This document shows positions 37,161-48,154 of a DNA stretch of 64,000 bases, one piece after another (positions within the stretch are counted from its first letter, which is position 1; each line of letters starts with the position of its first letter). The notes under the pieces are model-generated. The model saw only the letters and a list, made by a program, of their open reading frames with translations, ran no database searches and was not told the DNA's origin. The DNA comes from Bacteroidetes bacterium GWF2_40_14 (lineage in GTDB: Bacteria; Bacteroidota; Bacteroidia; Bacteroidales; UBA932). The stretch lies in NCBI GenBank assembly GCA_001769195.1, contig MEOK01000032.1:1-64000 (forward strand), written 5' to 3'. Both the position numbers and the translations under genes were made by a program.

Positions 37161-38275
37161 AAAAACATCTTTTAATTCTATTGGCAATTTCTCTTCTTTC
37201 GTGCGAAGGGAGAAATTCCCGCATGATTTCTTTCTCGGTTCAGGATCGTCTTAGTGGCCAGACAGATGTTGTTGAGCTTGCTTGCGAACCGATAGACACC
37301 GTAGATATTGCTATTATCGGACTGGGTGCTCAAGGGCAGGATGCTGTCAGGCGGCTCTCGCTGGTCAAAGGCACCAGAGTGAAGGCAATTTTCGACAACT
37401 TTTCTGAGAACCTTGCCAATGCGCAGACAACGCTTAAGGAGATGAAAAAAACCTCTCCCGAGGAGTTCAGTGGTGATGAGGAGTGGAGGAAAATGTGTGA
37501 GAGAAACGATATTGATCTGGTATATATTTGTGCCCCTGAAGAACTTCGTTCCACAATGGCTGTTTATGCCATGGAAAACGGCAAGCATGTTGCCATAGAG
37601 CCTCCTGCTGCAATTTCCATTGAACAATGCTGGGAACTGGTAAATACTGCCGAAAAAACAAGAAGGCACCTTATCATGCTGGAGAAAAGCTGTTATGACA
37701 CATATGAACTGACGACCCTCAATATGGCACAGCAGGGTTTTTTCGGCGACATTGAGTCTATCGAACGAGGCAGTATTAACCCTGCCCTGGGAATTGGTCC
37801 TGCAGCACAGGTTCTGAACATTCACAGAGGCGACAAAATGAATTACCTGTTGTCAGTATCCGGTGCAAACAATATAGTAATCAAAACGGAAAAGGGCAAA
37901 ACCATTCTTGTAAGATACGATACTCTATATCGTCAATCAGATATCACACCATACAATATAAGTGGGTCTGCAGCTTTGATAAGAAAAATCTACACACCAG
38001 ATTCTACATTGGATTCACTTCTGCTTGTTTACAAACACCCTATTTTAAAGGAGTTTGGGAAAAAGGATCTTGTAATGGATTACCGTCTTATTTACTGCCT
38101 TAAAAATGGCCTTCCTCTGGACATGGATGTTTATGATGCTGCGGAGTGGTCTGCAATTGAGGCACTTGGCAGGGTGTCTGCAGAAAATAACGGAAAACCC
38201 GTGAGTATTCCGGATTTTACTCGTTCGTCATGGGACAAGGTAAAGGGTTACAAGCAATATAAAAATGACCGGTAA
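37157..38275 (+). CDS. Gfo/Idh/MocA-fold lipoprotein, GH109-like
   Basis: Lipobox LLSCEG; IIGLGAQGQD NAD motif; LEKSCYDTYELTTLNMAQQGFFGDI. Confidence 0.85.
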   Translation: MKKHLLILLAISLLSCEGRNSRMISFSVQDRLSGQTDVVELACEPIDTVDIAIIGLGAQGQDAVRRLSLVKGTRVKAIFDNFSENLANAQTTLKEMKKTSPEEFSGDEEWRKMCERNDIDLVYICAPEELRSTMAVYAMENGKHVAIEPPAAISIEQCWELVNTAEKTRRHLIMLEKSCYDTYELTTLNMAQQGFFGDIESIERGSINPALGIGPAAQVLNIHRGDKMNYLLSVSGANNIVIKTEKGKTILVRYDTLYRQSDITPYNISGSAALIRKIYTPDSTLDSLLLVYKHPILKEFGKKDLVMDYRLIYCLKNGLPLDMDVYDAAEWSAIEALGRVSAENNGKPVSIPDFTRSSWDKVKGYKQYKNDR

Positions 38276-39272
38276 AAGGCTTCTTTTTATCTATACACGT
38301 CTTTCCACATTTGTGAAGGGCGACATAGACATTCTTGAAAAATCATACAGAGTAACTCCTTTTTGTGCAGAGAACAGATCAAAGGGCAGACAGCTTCTTG
38401 GTCTGACCAGACTCTTTTTCTATCTGCTGTTCAATACATACAAATTCGATATTATCTATGTCTGGTTTGCAGATTACCACTCTTTTCTGCCTGTATTGTA
38501 TGCAATGGTTTTCAGAAAAAAGTGTTTTGTGGTGATTGGCGGGTATGACGTATGCCGCATCAAAAGCATTAAATATGGCAGCTTTGTAAATCCTGTTAGA
38601 GGATTCATGGCAAAGTACTCTATGAACAATGCTACTCTGTGTCTATGCGTTTCCTCACATGTTGAACGGATTGTAAGACATATCGCATCAAAATCACTTC
38701 GTGTTGTGCTGCATAACGGAGTGGTATTAAGTGCTTCTTCTACTCTCCCAAAAGAGAGATGTGTTCTCTCTGTTGCTCTCTCTTCTACAAAACAGAGTTA
38801 TTACGTAAAAGGAGTAGACAGGTTCATAGAATTGGCGCGTTTTGCTAAAGATCTTAATTTCACAATAATAGGTCTGGACAAAACTTCTATTGCCGGTCTG
38901 ATTGGTGACGTTCCTTCCAATCTGGAGATAATTCCCAGGATTCCACAGGAAGAGCTTTCTAAATACTACTCGCGGTCAGCTGTATATTGTCAGTTGTCCA
39001 GAAGCGAAAGTTTTGCTGTGGCGCTTGCCGAGGCAATGTTTCACAACTGTGTCCCGGTTATTGCAAGTACCGGAGGCATGTCTGAGGTAACAGGTAAAAA
39101 TGGTTTTATTGTAAAAGGCGATAATCCTGAAGAGACTGCGGCCGTAATAAGAGAGGCAATGGACTTGCCCCCTTCTGACAAATACAGGGAGAGAATCCTT
39201 GAAAACTTTACGATTGAGATACGAGCGAAGCAACTTTTAGCAATATTAAAAGGCTCTTCCGGTAAATCCTGA
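38265..39272 (+). CDS. GT4-type glycosyltransferase
   Basis: VLHNGV; IPQEELSKYYSRSAVYCQLSRSESFAVALAEAMFHNCVPVIASTGGMSEV. Confidence 0.9.
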   Translation: MTGKRLLFIYTRLSTFVKGDIDILEKSYRVTPFCAENRSKGRQLLGLTRLFFYLLFNTYKFDIIYVWFADYHSFLPVLYAMVFRKKCFVVIGGYDVCRIKSIKYGSFVNPVRGFMAKYSMNNATLCLCVSSHVERIVRHIASKSLRVVLHNGVVLSASSTLPKERCVLSVALSSTKQSYYVKGVDRFIELARFAKDLNFTIIGLDKTSIAGLIGDVPSNLEIIPRIPQEELSKYYSRSAVYCQLSRSESFAVALAEAMFHNCVPVIASTGGMSEVTGKNGFIVKGDNPEETAAVIREAMDLPPSDKYRERILENFTIEIRAKQLLAILKGSSGKS

Positions 39273-40212
39273 ATAAGGTTTTATTCCTCATAGAGGCAAG
39301 CTTTAATACAATCTGATACTGCATTTTAGGTTCAAGTCTCTCACCATTTCTTATTGCAGAATCAACTTCAGGAAAAAGCCCGAACATCTGCTCCTGTGTC
39401 ATTTCCGGTTTTGGGTGCATAAGTATCTTCCTTTTCGTGTTCGCCTTGTATCTTAGAAAAATATAGGTGTAGTCCAGTCCTTTACTTATAAAGAATGCCT
39501 CCAGATGTACAAGTGCGTTGCCCACAAACGGAAGGTGGTTAAAGCTGAATGTTCCTGAAGCTGTGTTATATTGTACAAAATGTGTCATTGCCTTATGTAC
39601 AAAGGCAATTCTCGTGGCATGAAATACAAGTAGGGGAGTTACTGAAAGATCGTCCCTCATGTTGTTGTGAAAAAGTATATTATTATTGAGATAAACCTCT
39701 CTTTTAACCAGTTTGTTCCAAGGAGCACACCCTTTTACCGATGTCAGCATCTCCTTTATATACCTCTCTTTGTCTGCAAATTCTGTTATCAGATCCTCTT
39801 CGAAAGTGTCCTTAGAATAAATCGATACTCCACCGGGCATCTCTCTTATAAAATCCGATATTACAAGGTCGGCATTGTGTCTGACTGCGGCATTATAGAG
39901 TTCCTCCAGTAGATTTGGCTCAAAGAAATCGTCGGAATCCAGGTATATCATGTACTCACCCGTTGCCGCTGCCATTCCGGTGTTTCTTGAGAATGCAATA
40001 CCCATGTTCCTTTCATGGACAATGTATCGGCTTCTCTCTGCCAGAATAGATTGTTCTGTAATCTTTTTCGCCTTTTCAAATGCTCCGTCGCCTCCGCAGT
40101 CGTCTATAAGAATGAATTCAAACGATTGAAAGGTCTGGGCAATGAGAGAATTGATGCATCTCTCCACATATTCCAGCTCTCTGTAGACAGATATTATAAC
40201 TGTAATATCCAT
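39208..40212 (-). CDS. GT2 family glycosyltransferase
   Basis: DITVIISVYRELEYVERCINSLIAQTFQSFEFILIDDCGGDG; YMIYLDSDDFFEPNLLEEL. Confidence 0.95.
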   Translation of the reverse strand: MDITVIISVYRELEYVERCINSLIAQTFQSFEFILIDDCGGDGAFEKAKKITEQSILAERSRYIVHERNMGIAFSRNTGMAAATGEYMIYLDSDDFFEPNLLEELYNAAVRHNADLVISDFIREMPGGVSIYSKDTFEEDLITEFADKERYIKEMLTSVKGCAPWNKLVKREVYLNNNILFHNNMRDDLSVTPLLVFHATRIAFVHKAMTHFVQYNTASGTFSFNHLPFVGNALVHLEAFFISKGLDYTYIFLRYKANTKRKILMHPKPEMTQEQMFGLFPEVDSAIRNGERLEPKMQYQIVLKLASMRNKTLFRIYRKSLLILLKVASLVSQS

Positions 40213-40259
40213 TGCTTGATTATTATAAAAAAAGCTGCCCAAAAATTGAAGCAGCTTTG

Positions 40260-40330
40260 TTGACCTACCAGGATTCGAACCTAGACTGACAGAACCAAAA
40301 TCTGAAGTGCTACCATTACACCATAGGTCA
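40260..40330 (-). tRNA. tRNA-Gln (anticodon TTG)
   Basis: Minus strand TGACCTATGGTGTAATGGTAGCAC...CAGA TTTTGGT TCTG...GGTTCGAATCC...TAGGTCA A. Confidence 0.93.
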
Positions 40331-40353
40331 GTATACCCAATCTTTTTATTTTG

Positions 40354-40424
40354 TTGACTTACCAGGATTCGAACCTAGACGGTCAGAGCCAGAATCTGAA
40401 GTGCTACCATTACACCATAAGTCA
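40354..40424 (-). tRNA. tRNA-Gln (anticodon CTG)
   Basis: Minus strand TGACTTATGGTGTAATGGTAGCAC...CAGA TTCTGGC TCTG...GGTTCGAATCC...TAAGTCA A. Confidence 0.93.
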
Positions 40425-40479
40425 ATAATATCCCGTTTGGGGATGCAAAGATATTCCTTTTTATATAAAGTCCAAAATT

Positions 40480-40947
40480 TTATAAAAACTTAAAGTTTAA
40501 CACGGCTTCACCAAAGTAGTGATATAGTACTGCCCAGAAAGCAAATCTGACGGCTTTGCCCAGAAGCATGTATATTGCACACTTTGTAAAGTTTACTTTG
40601 TAGAATCCCAGACCCACTGCAAGTACATCTCCAAAAAACGGAACCCAACTGAAAAATGCTATCAGGCTGCCATATTTTTCAATTCTTACTTTCTGTTTTA
40701 TAAGGCTCTCCTCCTTTACCCTGAACCACTTCTCTATCCACTCCCACTTACCAAGGAAGCCTACACCATATGAAGTAAGTCCTCCCAGCCAGTTACCAGC
40801 TGTTGCAACTAAAAATGATATCAACGGATTTCCTCCTGCCAGAAGAACTCCTACAAAGAGTACGTCGGAGCTGAAAGGAACAATGGTTGATGCCATAAAG
40901 GATCCCAGAAAAAGTCCGATATAACCTAGGCTTTCCAGAAACTCCAT
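40480..40947 (-). CDS. YqaA/VTT (DedA-like) family membrane protein
   Basis: ESLGYIGLFLGSFMASTIVPFSSDVLFVGVLLAGGNPL; GGLTSYGVGFLG; FFSWVPFFGDVLAVGLGFYKV. Confidence 0.88.
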   Translation of the reverse strand: MEFLESLGYIGLFLGSFMASTIVPFSSDVLFVGVLLAGGNPLISFLVATAGNWLGGLTSYGVGFLGKWEWIEKWFRVKEESLIKQKVRIEKYGSLIAFFSWVPFFGDVLAVGLGFYKVNFTKCAIYMLLGKAVRFAFWAVLYHYFGEAVLNFKFL

Positions 40948-40971
40948 ATTAAATTTTCTTTATTCTGTAAA

Positions 40972-41406
40972 TTATCTTTTCCTTTTAAAAAACCCGCTTA
41001 CAATCTCTCCGCACTTATCTGCATTTATGCCCTTTATTACCTCGCATTTAGGATGAAGAAGAGTTGGTTCAAAAAGGGTATAACCTCTCTTGGGGTCACT
41101 GGCTCCATATACCAAAGCCTTCAGTTGAGCCCAGTTTAATGCAGCCGCACACATTGGACAGGGTTCTAAGGTAACATACAATGTGCAATTATTCAAATAT
41201 TTGCCACCGAAAGTGTTAGTTGCCACTGTTATTGCCTGCATCTCAGCATGTGCTGTTGGGTCGTTAAGCGTTTCTGTGAGGTTATGCGCCCTGGCTATTA
41301 TCTTCCCGTCACATACAACCACGGCGCCAATAGGTACCTCATCTTTTGCAAGTGCCTTATGTGCCTCCTTAAGGGCCTCGTCCATAAATTTCTCGTGTGT
41401 ACTCAT
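40972..41406 (-). CDS. tadA: tRNA-specific adenosine deaminase (TadA)
   Basis: DPTAHAEMQAI; LYVTLEPCPMCAAALNWAQLKALVYGASDPKRG. Confidence 0.92.
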   Translation of the reverse strand: MSTHEKFMDEALKEAHKALAKDEVPIGAVVVCDGKIIARAHNLTETLNDPTAHAEMQAITVATNTFGGKYLNNCTLYVTLEPCPMCAAALNWAQLKALVYGASDPKRGYTLFEPTLLHPKCEVIKGINADKCGEIVSGFFKRKR

Positions 41407-41426
41407 AACTGATGCTTGTTAAAAAA

Positions 41427-42857
41427 TCAGAACAACAACATGTAAACCGCTGCTCCGGCAAAGTAACCGAGAAGAGCCAGAGGTGTGAATCTCTTTAGGT
41501 AATATCCGAATGATATCTTTTCCAGACCCATTACGGTTACACCTGAAGCTGAGCCAATAATAAGAATACTCCCCCCAGTTACTGCACAATATGCAAGAAA
41601 TGTCCAGAAGGTGCCATCGATCATGAATGGTCCGGCAGCAGCTATTGGATACATTCCTATTGTTCCGGCAACAAGGGCAACGTTATCCAGAAAGGATGAG
41701 CACAATCCAAGAATTATGCTTATAAATTCAGGATTTGGAACTGCCTTGTTAAGGATTTCAGACATTGAGGTAAGCTGTCCTGCCGATTTAAGTGAGGCGA
41801 CCGACATAAGAATTCCAAGAAAGAACAATACTGTTGGCACATCTATTCTGGTAAAAACTCTGTTTACCCTTAGCTCCTGCAAACCATTTGCTTTTCTGTT
41901 GTAGTAAAGCCTGTCTGTAAGTATCCACAATACTGTAAGACCAAGCAAGACACCCATAAAAGGTGGAATATTCAGAAACAACTGAAAAAAAGGCACCATA
42001 GCCAGAGATAGTATTCCAACTATCAATATTGTTCTTTTGAAGCGTGGGTCTATGTGTGACAGAACATAATCATCTGCATTCTCTTCAAAATAGATAGAGA
42101 TGTCGTCTTTCTTAAACATATAGGTAACAAATATCAAAGGCACAACCAACATTGTCAATGCAGAAAGGATAAGGTGATAGGTCTGGCTCCAGACAGTTAT
42201 GTTCCCGCCCGTCCATAACAACAGTGTGGTCACATCGCCAATCGGAGACCAGGAACCCCCGGCATTTGCAGCAATTATTATCATTGAGGCAAATATGAGC
42301 CTGTCCTGTTTATAGAAGATCAATCTTCTAACAAGGGCTATTACAACTATTACAGTAGCCAGGTTACCAAGTATCGCTGACAATGCAAATGTAAGGAACG
42401 AAAATATCCATAATAGCTTTCTCTTCTGTCTGGTTTTTATAGCGTTGACTATTATATCAAAACCTCCGTGAGAATCTACGATTTCTATTATTGCCATTGA
42501 TGCGAGGACAAAGAACAGCGTAGTTGAAACATCTCCTAATGATTCTACAAGAGAATACTCCACAAAAAGATTAAATTGCTCTCTGACTGACATTTGCAAA
42601 AATGATGGATACACGCCCTCCAGAGCATTAATTACAGAATTAGGATGTCCGGCAAAGATAGATTCTCCACCCACTATATATATTCCCCAAAGCAGGATGC
42701 TCATACCTATTGCAACAGCCGCTTTATTGATCCTTATTTTGTCCTCAAAGGCAATTGCAATAACACCTATTATAAATATAACCGGCATCAATGAAAATAA
42801 CATATCGATAGGTTTTAAAAAAGAGTTGTCAAAGGTAATAATATTTCTATTGAACAA
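41427..42857 (-). CDS. nhaD: NhaD-type Na+/H+ antiporter
   Basis: Multi-pass; NAGGSWSPIGDVTTLLLW; SSFLDNVALVAGT; start may be ATG 42803. Confidence 0.9.
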   Translation of the reverse strand: MFNRNIITFDNSFLKPIDMLFSLMPVIFIIGVIAIAFEDKIRINKAAVAIGMSILLWGIYIVGGESIFAGHPNSVINALEGVYPSFLQMSVREQFNLFVEYSLVESLGDVSTTLFFVLASMAIIEIVDSHGGFDIIVNAIKTRQKRKLLWIFSFLTFALSAILGNLATVIVVIALVRRLIFYKQDRLIFASMIIIAANAGGSWSPIGDVTTLLLWTGGNITVWSQTYHLILSALTMLVVPLIFVTYMFKKDDISIYFEENADDYVLSHIDPRFKRTILIVGILSLAMVPFFQLFLNIPPFMGVLLGLTVLWILTDRLYYNRKANGLQELRVNRVFTRIDVPTVLFFLGILMSVASLKSAGQLTSMSEILNKAVPNPEFISIILGLCSSFLDNVALVAGTIGMYPIAAAGPFMIDGTFWTFLAYCAVTGGSILIIGSASGVTVMGLEKISFGYYLKRFTPLALLGYFAGAAVYMLLF

Positions 42858-42966
42858 TCATCTGCCTTTACGACAATTTGTCAGTATGCTCCTTTGGCAC
42901 CCGTTTTGCGTTTAGAGGTTTTAGAAACATAAATTTATAATCATAAATAACTAAAAATTCTAAATC

Positions 42967-44923
<1,957 letters not shown>

Positions 44924-44952
44924 GCCTTCAATAAACACTATATATATTTGCG

Positions 44953-44987
44953 AAATGCTGTCCTGTTGGTTCAGGGCAGCATTTTTT
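44953..44987 (+). terminator. Rho-independent terminator after groEL
   Basis: AAATGCTGTCCTG-TTGGTT-CAGGGCAGCATTTTTT. Confidence 0.8.
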
Positions 44988-45048
44988 ATGCCGAGGGGCA
45001 TAATTTTTGAAGTATTCTTTGTTTTTCAACCACCTGTCTAATAATCAT

Positions 45049-46734
45049 ATGCTAAAAACAGCTGCAAAGTCTCTTTTGTTTCTTTCGGTTCTTTTGCTCT
45101 CTTCCTGTAATAATAGGCAGAGGGCTGTTCATCAAAAACTTAGCGCATGGGATAAAAATCTGGATAAAACCCCCGGGGTAATTCTTGACAGCCTTAAATT
45201 ACTCGATACTGCTGGTATATCAAAAAAAAATAATGCATATTACTCTCTGCTGACAATAATTGCTAAAAATAAATCCGGTTATTCAGAGCGTAGAGATTCT
45301 GTAATAACCGCTGCTGCCTCATTTTTTGAAAAGGAAAACGACTACGACAACTTGTGCCGCTCCTTGCTATACAAAGGAATCATACTGTACAATCTAACAC
45401 GTCCCTCAATAAATATTTACACATCACTCAAAAGCGCAGAGGAGGTCTATAATAAACACAAACTTGACAATCCCCTGGTTGAGGCACATATATACAGATA
45501 TATCGGAAAGACACTACGCAACAGCAGAAATTTTACAGAATCCGAACCATATTTAATAAAGAGCGTTAGAATCTGCGACAGTATAAACAATAAAACGGAG
45601 GCACAACTAGCTCGTCTGGAACTTTTCTGGACATACCATTTGCAAAAAAAGAAGCGGGAAGCATACTCCAGTCTGTTGGCAGTCTCTCAGCACGACACGA
45701 TCTCTCCCATTGTAAAATACAATTTCTACAACTCCTTTGCCCGCTACTTTTCAGATGATAGAAAATACGATTTATCCAACAAATATTTGAAAAAAATGAT
45801 AGGGATAAAGGATCTTAAAGAACTTAAAAATTTCGATCATTCGAGCATTTACTATTCAATTGCTAATAATTTCAAACGTGTTTACGAAACGGATAGTGCA
45901 ATAGTTTACGGACTCCTGGCAATTAAAACTACTTCCAGTAATTATTTCAATACTCCACCAAATTATAACAATCTGTTAGGAGAGATGTATGCAAAAAAGG
46001 GTGACTATAAGAGTGCTTGTGAGTATTACCATGAAGGGTCCAGATCATCCGGTAGTTATTTGTCCTATAACACATGGGTTCGGGATCCTGAAGTTGACAT
46101 TGCTTACGAATTGTCAAAAAGGGAATCAAAACTGGACAAAGTAAGATGGCAGCTAAAAGTTCTTTATGGATTTATCGCCTTCCTTACCCTCCTCGTTTTA
46201 TCTGCAATAGTCGTTATCCGTTTTGGCAGACGAGCCTATAGGCAATGTATGGAAGACAAGGATAAGCAAAGTGCAGCCATAGAAGCAGAATTAAAAAGAT
46301 CACGTTTTATCAATCTTATCCATGAAACTTCTGTTGGTGTCCTTCCTAAGCTGGTAGATGATGTGAACAAGCACGCCAACAGAAGCAGAAAATTTTCCAG
46401 CGAACTTTCTGATGACCTTAACGACTCAATAAACAATATCCGTACATTCTCTAAGAACAACCTCTCAGCAATTGCCCAGAGTGAAACTTTTCTGGCCGCC
46501 AATCCGAATGTAAAATATCTTACTTCGCTGTCCGATCTGGAGATTATAATTTTAATTCTGGTAGACCTTAAGTTCAGCACAAAGGAGATTTCCGACCTTC
46601 TCAACAATACTCAGGCGAGTGTGAGGGCAATCAAGACAAGGATCAAAGATAAAATTCTTACAACGGAAGGGCTTCCTTTCAACCCTCAAAATACCTTCCT
46701 TATCTTCTCAAAAGAACAGAATCACCGCTGCTAA
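45049..46734 (+). CDS. TPR-containing lipoprotein/membrane protein with C-terminal HTH (LuxR-like)
   Basis: Lipobox LLLSSCNN; TPR-like helices; TM VLYGFIAFLTLLVLSAIVVIRF; C-terminal LVDLKFSTKEISDLLNNTQASVRAIKTRIKDKI. Confidence 0.75.
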   Translation: MLKTAAKSLLFLSVLLLSSCNNRQRAVHQKLSAWDKNLDKTPGVILDSLKLLDTAGISKKNNAYYSLLTIIAKNKSGYSERRDSVITAAASFFEKENDYDNLCRSLLYKGIILYNLTRPSINIYTSLKSAEEVYNKHKLDNPLVEAHIYRYIGKTLRNSRNFTESEPYLIKSVRICDSINNKTEAQLARLELFWTYHLQKKKREAYSSLLAVSQHDTISPIVKYNFYNSFARYFSDDRKYDLSNKYLKKMIGIKDLKELKNFDHSSIYYSIANNFKRVYETDSAIVYGLLAIKTTSSNYFNTPPNYNNLLGEMYAKKGDYKSACEYYHEGSRSSGSYLSYNTWVRDPEVDIAYELSKRESKLDKVRWQLKVLYGFIAFLTLLVLSAIVVIRFGRRAYRQCMEDKDKQSAAIEAELKRSRFINLIHETSVGVLPKLVDDVNKHANRSRKFSSELSDDLNDSINNIRTFSKNNLSAIAQSETFLAANPNVKYLTSLSDLEIIILILVDLKFSTKEISDLLNNTQASVRAIKTRIKDKILTTEGLPFNPQNTFLIFSKEQNHRC

Positions 46735-46890
46735 AGCACAGCACAAGCGCAACAAAACGCTGCAAGAATTTTTTATATAACTAAATATGTTGTTGTTACA
46801 GCGTCAAAAAACGCAACAAAACGCAACAAGGGCGTTCGCTGTCATTTTTTGTTGATATTCTATGTAGATTTGAACAACACCAACAAAGCT

Positions 46891-46993
46891 GTCCGGTGTT
46901 CTTGTAAATAGTGTTATTCTGGTTTAAAATAGTTGTGGGTTATTTGCGTAAATCACTTTTTTGTCAAACACTATAAAGTCAAGAACACCGGAC
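46891..46993. repeat. Imperfect long inverted repeat (arms 46891-46915 and 46967-46993)
   Basis: GTCCGGTGTTCTTGtaaATAGTGTT vs AACACTATaaagtCAAGAACACCGGAC. Confidence 0.9.
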
Positions 46994-47069
46994 ATTCTGT
47001 TCTGAATATTGTTTCGCTTACCCAATTGCAAACTTTTTGCCAGCCAGATTGTTATATAAATAAAAAAAC

Positions 47070-47513
47070 ATGTTAAAGAAAGGAGATAAGGCGCCCGATT
47101 TCATGGGCAAAGACCATAATGGTAAAGATATTAAACTCAGCGATTTTAAAGGGAAAAAACTTGTTCTTTACTTCTATCCAAAGGACAACACTCCCGGTTG
47201 CACTGCAGAGGCTTGCGATTTAAGAGACAATTACCAAAGATTTGAATCCCTGGGATACAAGATTGTAGGCGTTAGCAAAGACAACGAGAAGTCACATAAG
47301 GGATTCATAGAGAAGTTTAACCTGCCATTCCCTCTTATTTCAGATACCGATACAGTAATTTTGCAGGCATACGAAGCCTGGGGAGAGAAAAAATTCATGG
47401 GCAGACAATATGTTGGAATAATCCGCAAGACATTTGTGATTGACGAAAACGGCATAATTTTCGACATCATAGAGAAAGTGGACACCAAGTCACACACAGC
47501 ACAGATACTTTAA
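47070..47513 (+). CDS. bcp: Thioredoxin-dependent thiol peroxidase (Bcp/PrxQ)
   Basis: KGKKLVLYFYPKDNTPGCTAEACDLRDNY; VGVSKDNEKSHKGF. Confidence 0.97.
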   Translation: MLKKGDKAPDFMGKDHNGKDIKLSDFKGKKLVLYFYPKDNTPGCTAEACDLRDNYQRFESLGYKIVGVSKDNEKSHKGFIEKFNLPFPLISDTDTVILQAYEAWGEKKFMGRQYVGIIRKTFVIDENGIIFDIIEKVDTKSHTAQIL

Positions 47514-47517
47514 TAAG

Positions 47518-48153
47518 CTATCCTACCAGCCAGGCCATTACATGACCCTCAAACACTTCGTACTGAAGTTCGAATTCTAACTCCTCACCATCTTTTTGAA
47601 TGAATGTTGCCTCAAGCTCTCCTTCATCTTTTGGGGAAAACCTCTTAATCTCAATCTGTTTGGCAAAGTCAACGTCGGAAAGTGACATTCTTTTGTATAT
47701 GGCCTCTTTGGCACTCCAGTAGATTGCAAGGTGAAGGTTTCGGTTTTTTTCGCTAAGGTTTTCTATTTCATATGGCGAGAGAGCCTTTTTTTCGACAGCA
47801 GAGAAATTTCTGTCCAGAGATTCAATATCTATACCCACACTGTCATCAGGGTGAGTCAGAACAGCCGCAAATCTCTTTGTGTGAGATATGCTAATTTCAA
47901 TCAAGCTGTTTTGCAGGAATGGTCTGCCATTGTCGTGGTGACCAAGGTAAACCTTACCGTCGAAGAGTTGGTTGAGAAGAGCTCTTACCGCCAACCGTTC
48001 ACGACGACGATCTACGCTCCTGATAAGCTGAAGCTCTTCAAGTTCATCATTTGGAACAGAGCATAGAGAGAGAAGTTCCTCTTCACTCTCAACAATTTCC
48101 CATACGGATACTGTTGCTCCCCCATCAAGGTCTCTGCTAAAAAAAAGTGCCAT
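47518..48153 (-). CDS. 4'-phosphopantetheinyl transferase family protein
   Basis: EISISHTKRFAAVL...VGIDIESLDR; WSAKEAIYKR. Confidence 0.93.
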   Translation of the reverse strand: MALFFSRDLDGGATVSVWEIVESEEELLSLCSVPNDELEELQLIRSVDRRRERLAVRALLNQLFDGKVYLGHHDNGRPFLQNSLIEISISHTKRFAAVLTHPDDSVGIDIESLDRNFSAVEKKALSPYEIENLSEKNRNLHLAIYWSAKEAIYKRMSLSDVDFAKQIEIKRFSPKDEGELEATFIQKDGEELEFELQYEVFEGHVMAWLVG

Positions 48154-48154
48154 T

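Noticed and set aside
40260-40424. Two similar tRNAs considered as an integration-derived duplication
   Set aside because: They carry different anticodons (TTG and CTG) and no integrase or mobile genes lie next to them; ordinary tandem isoacceptors.
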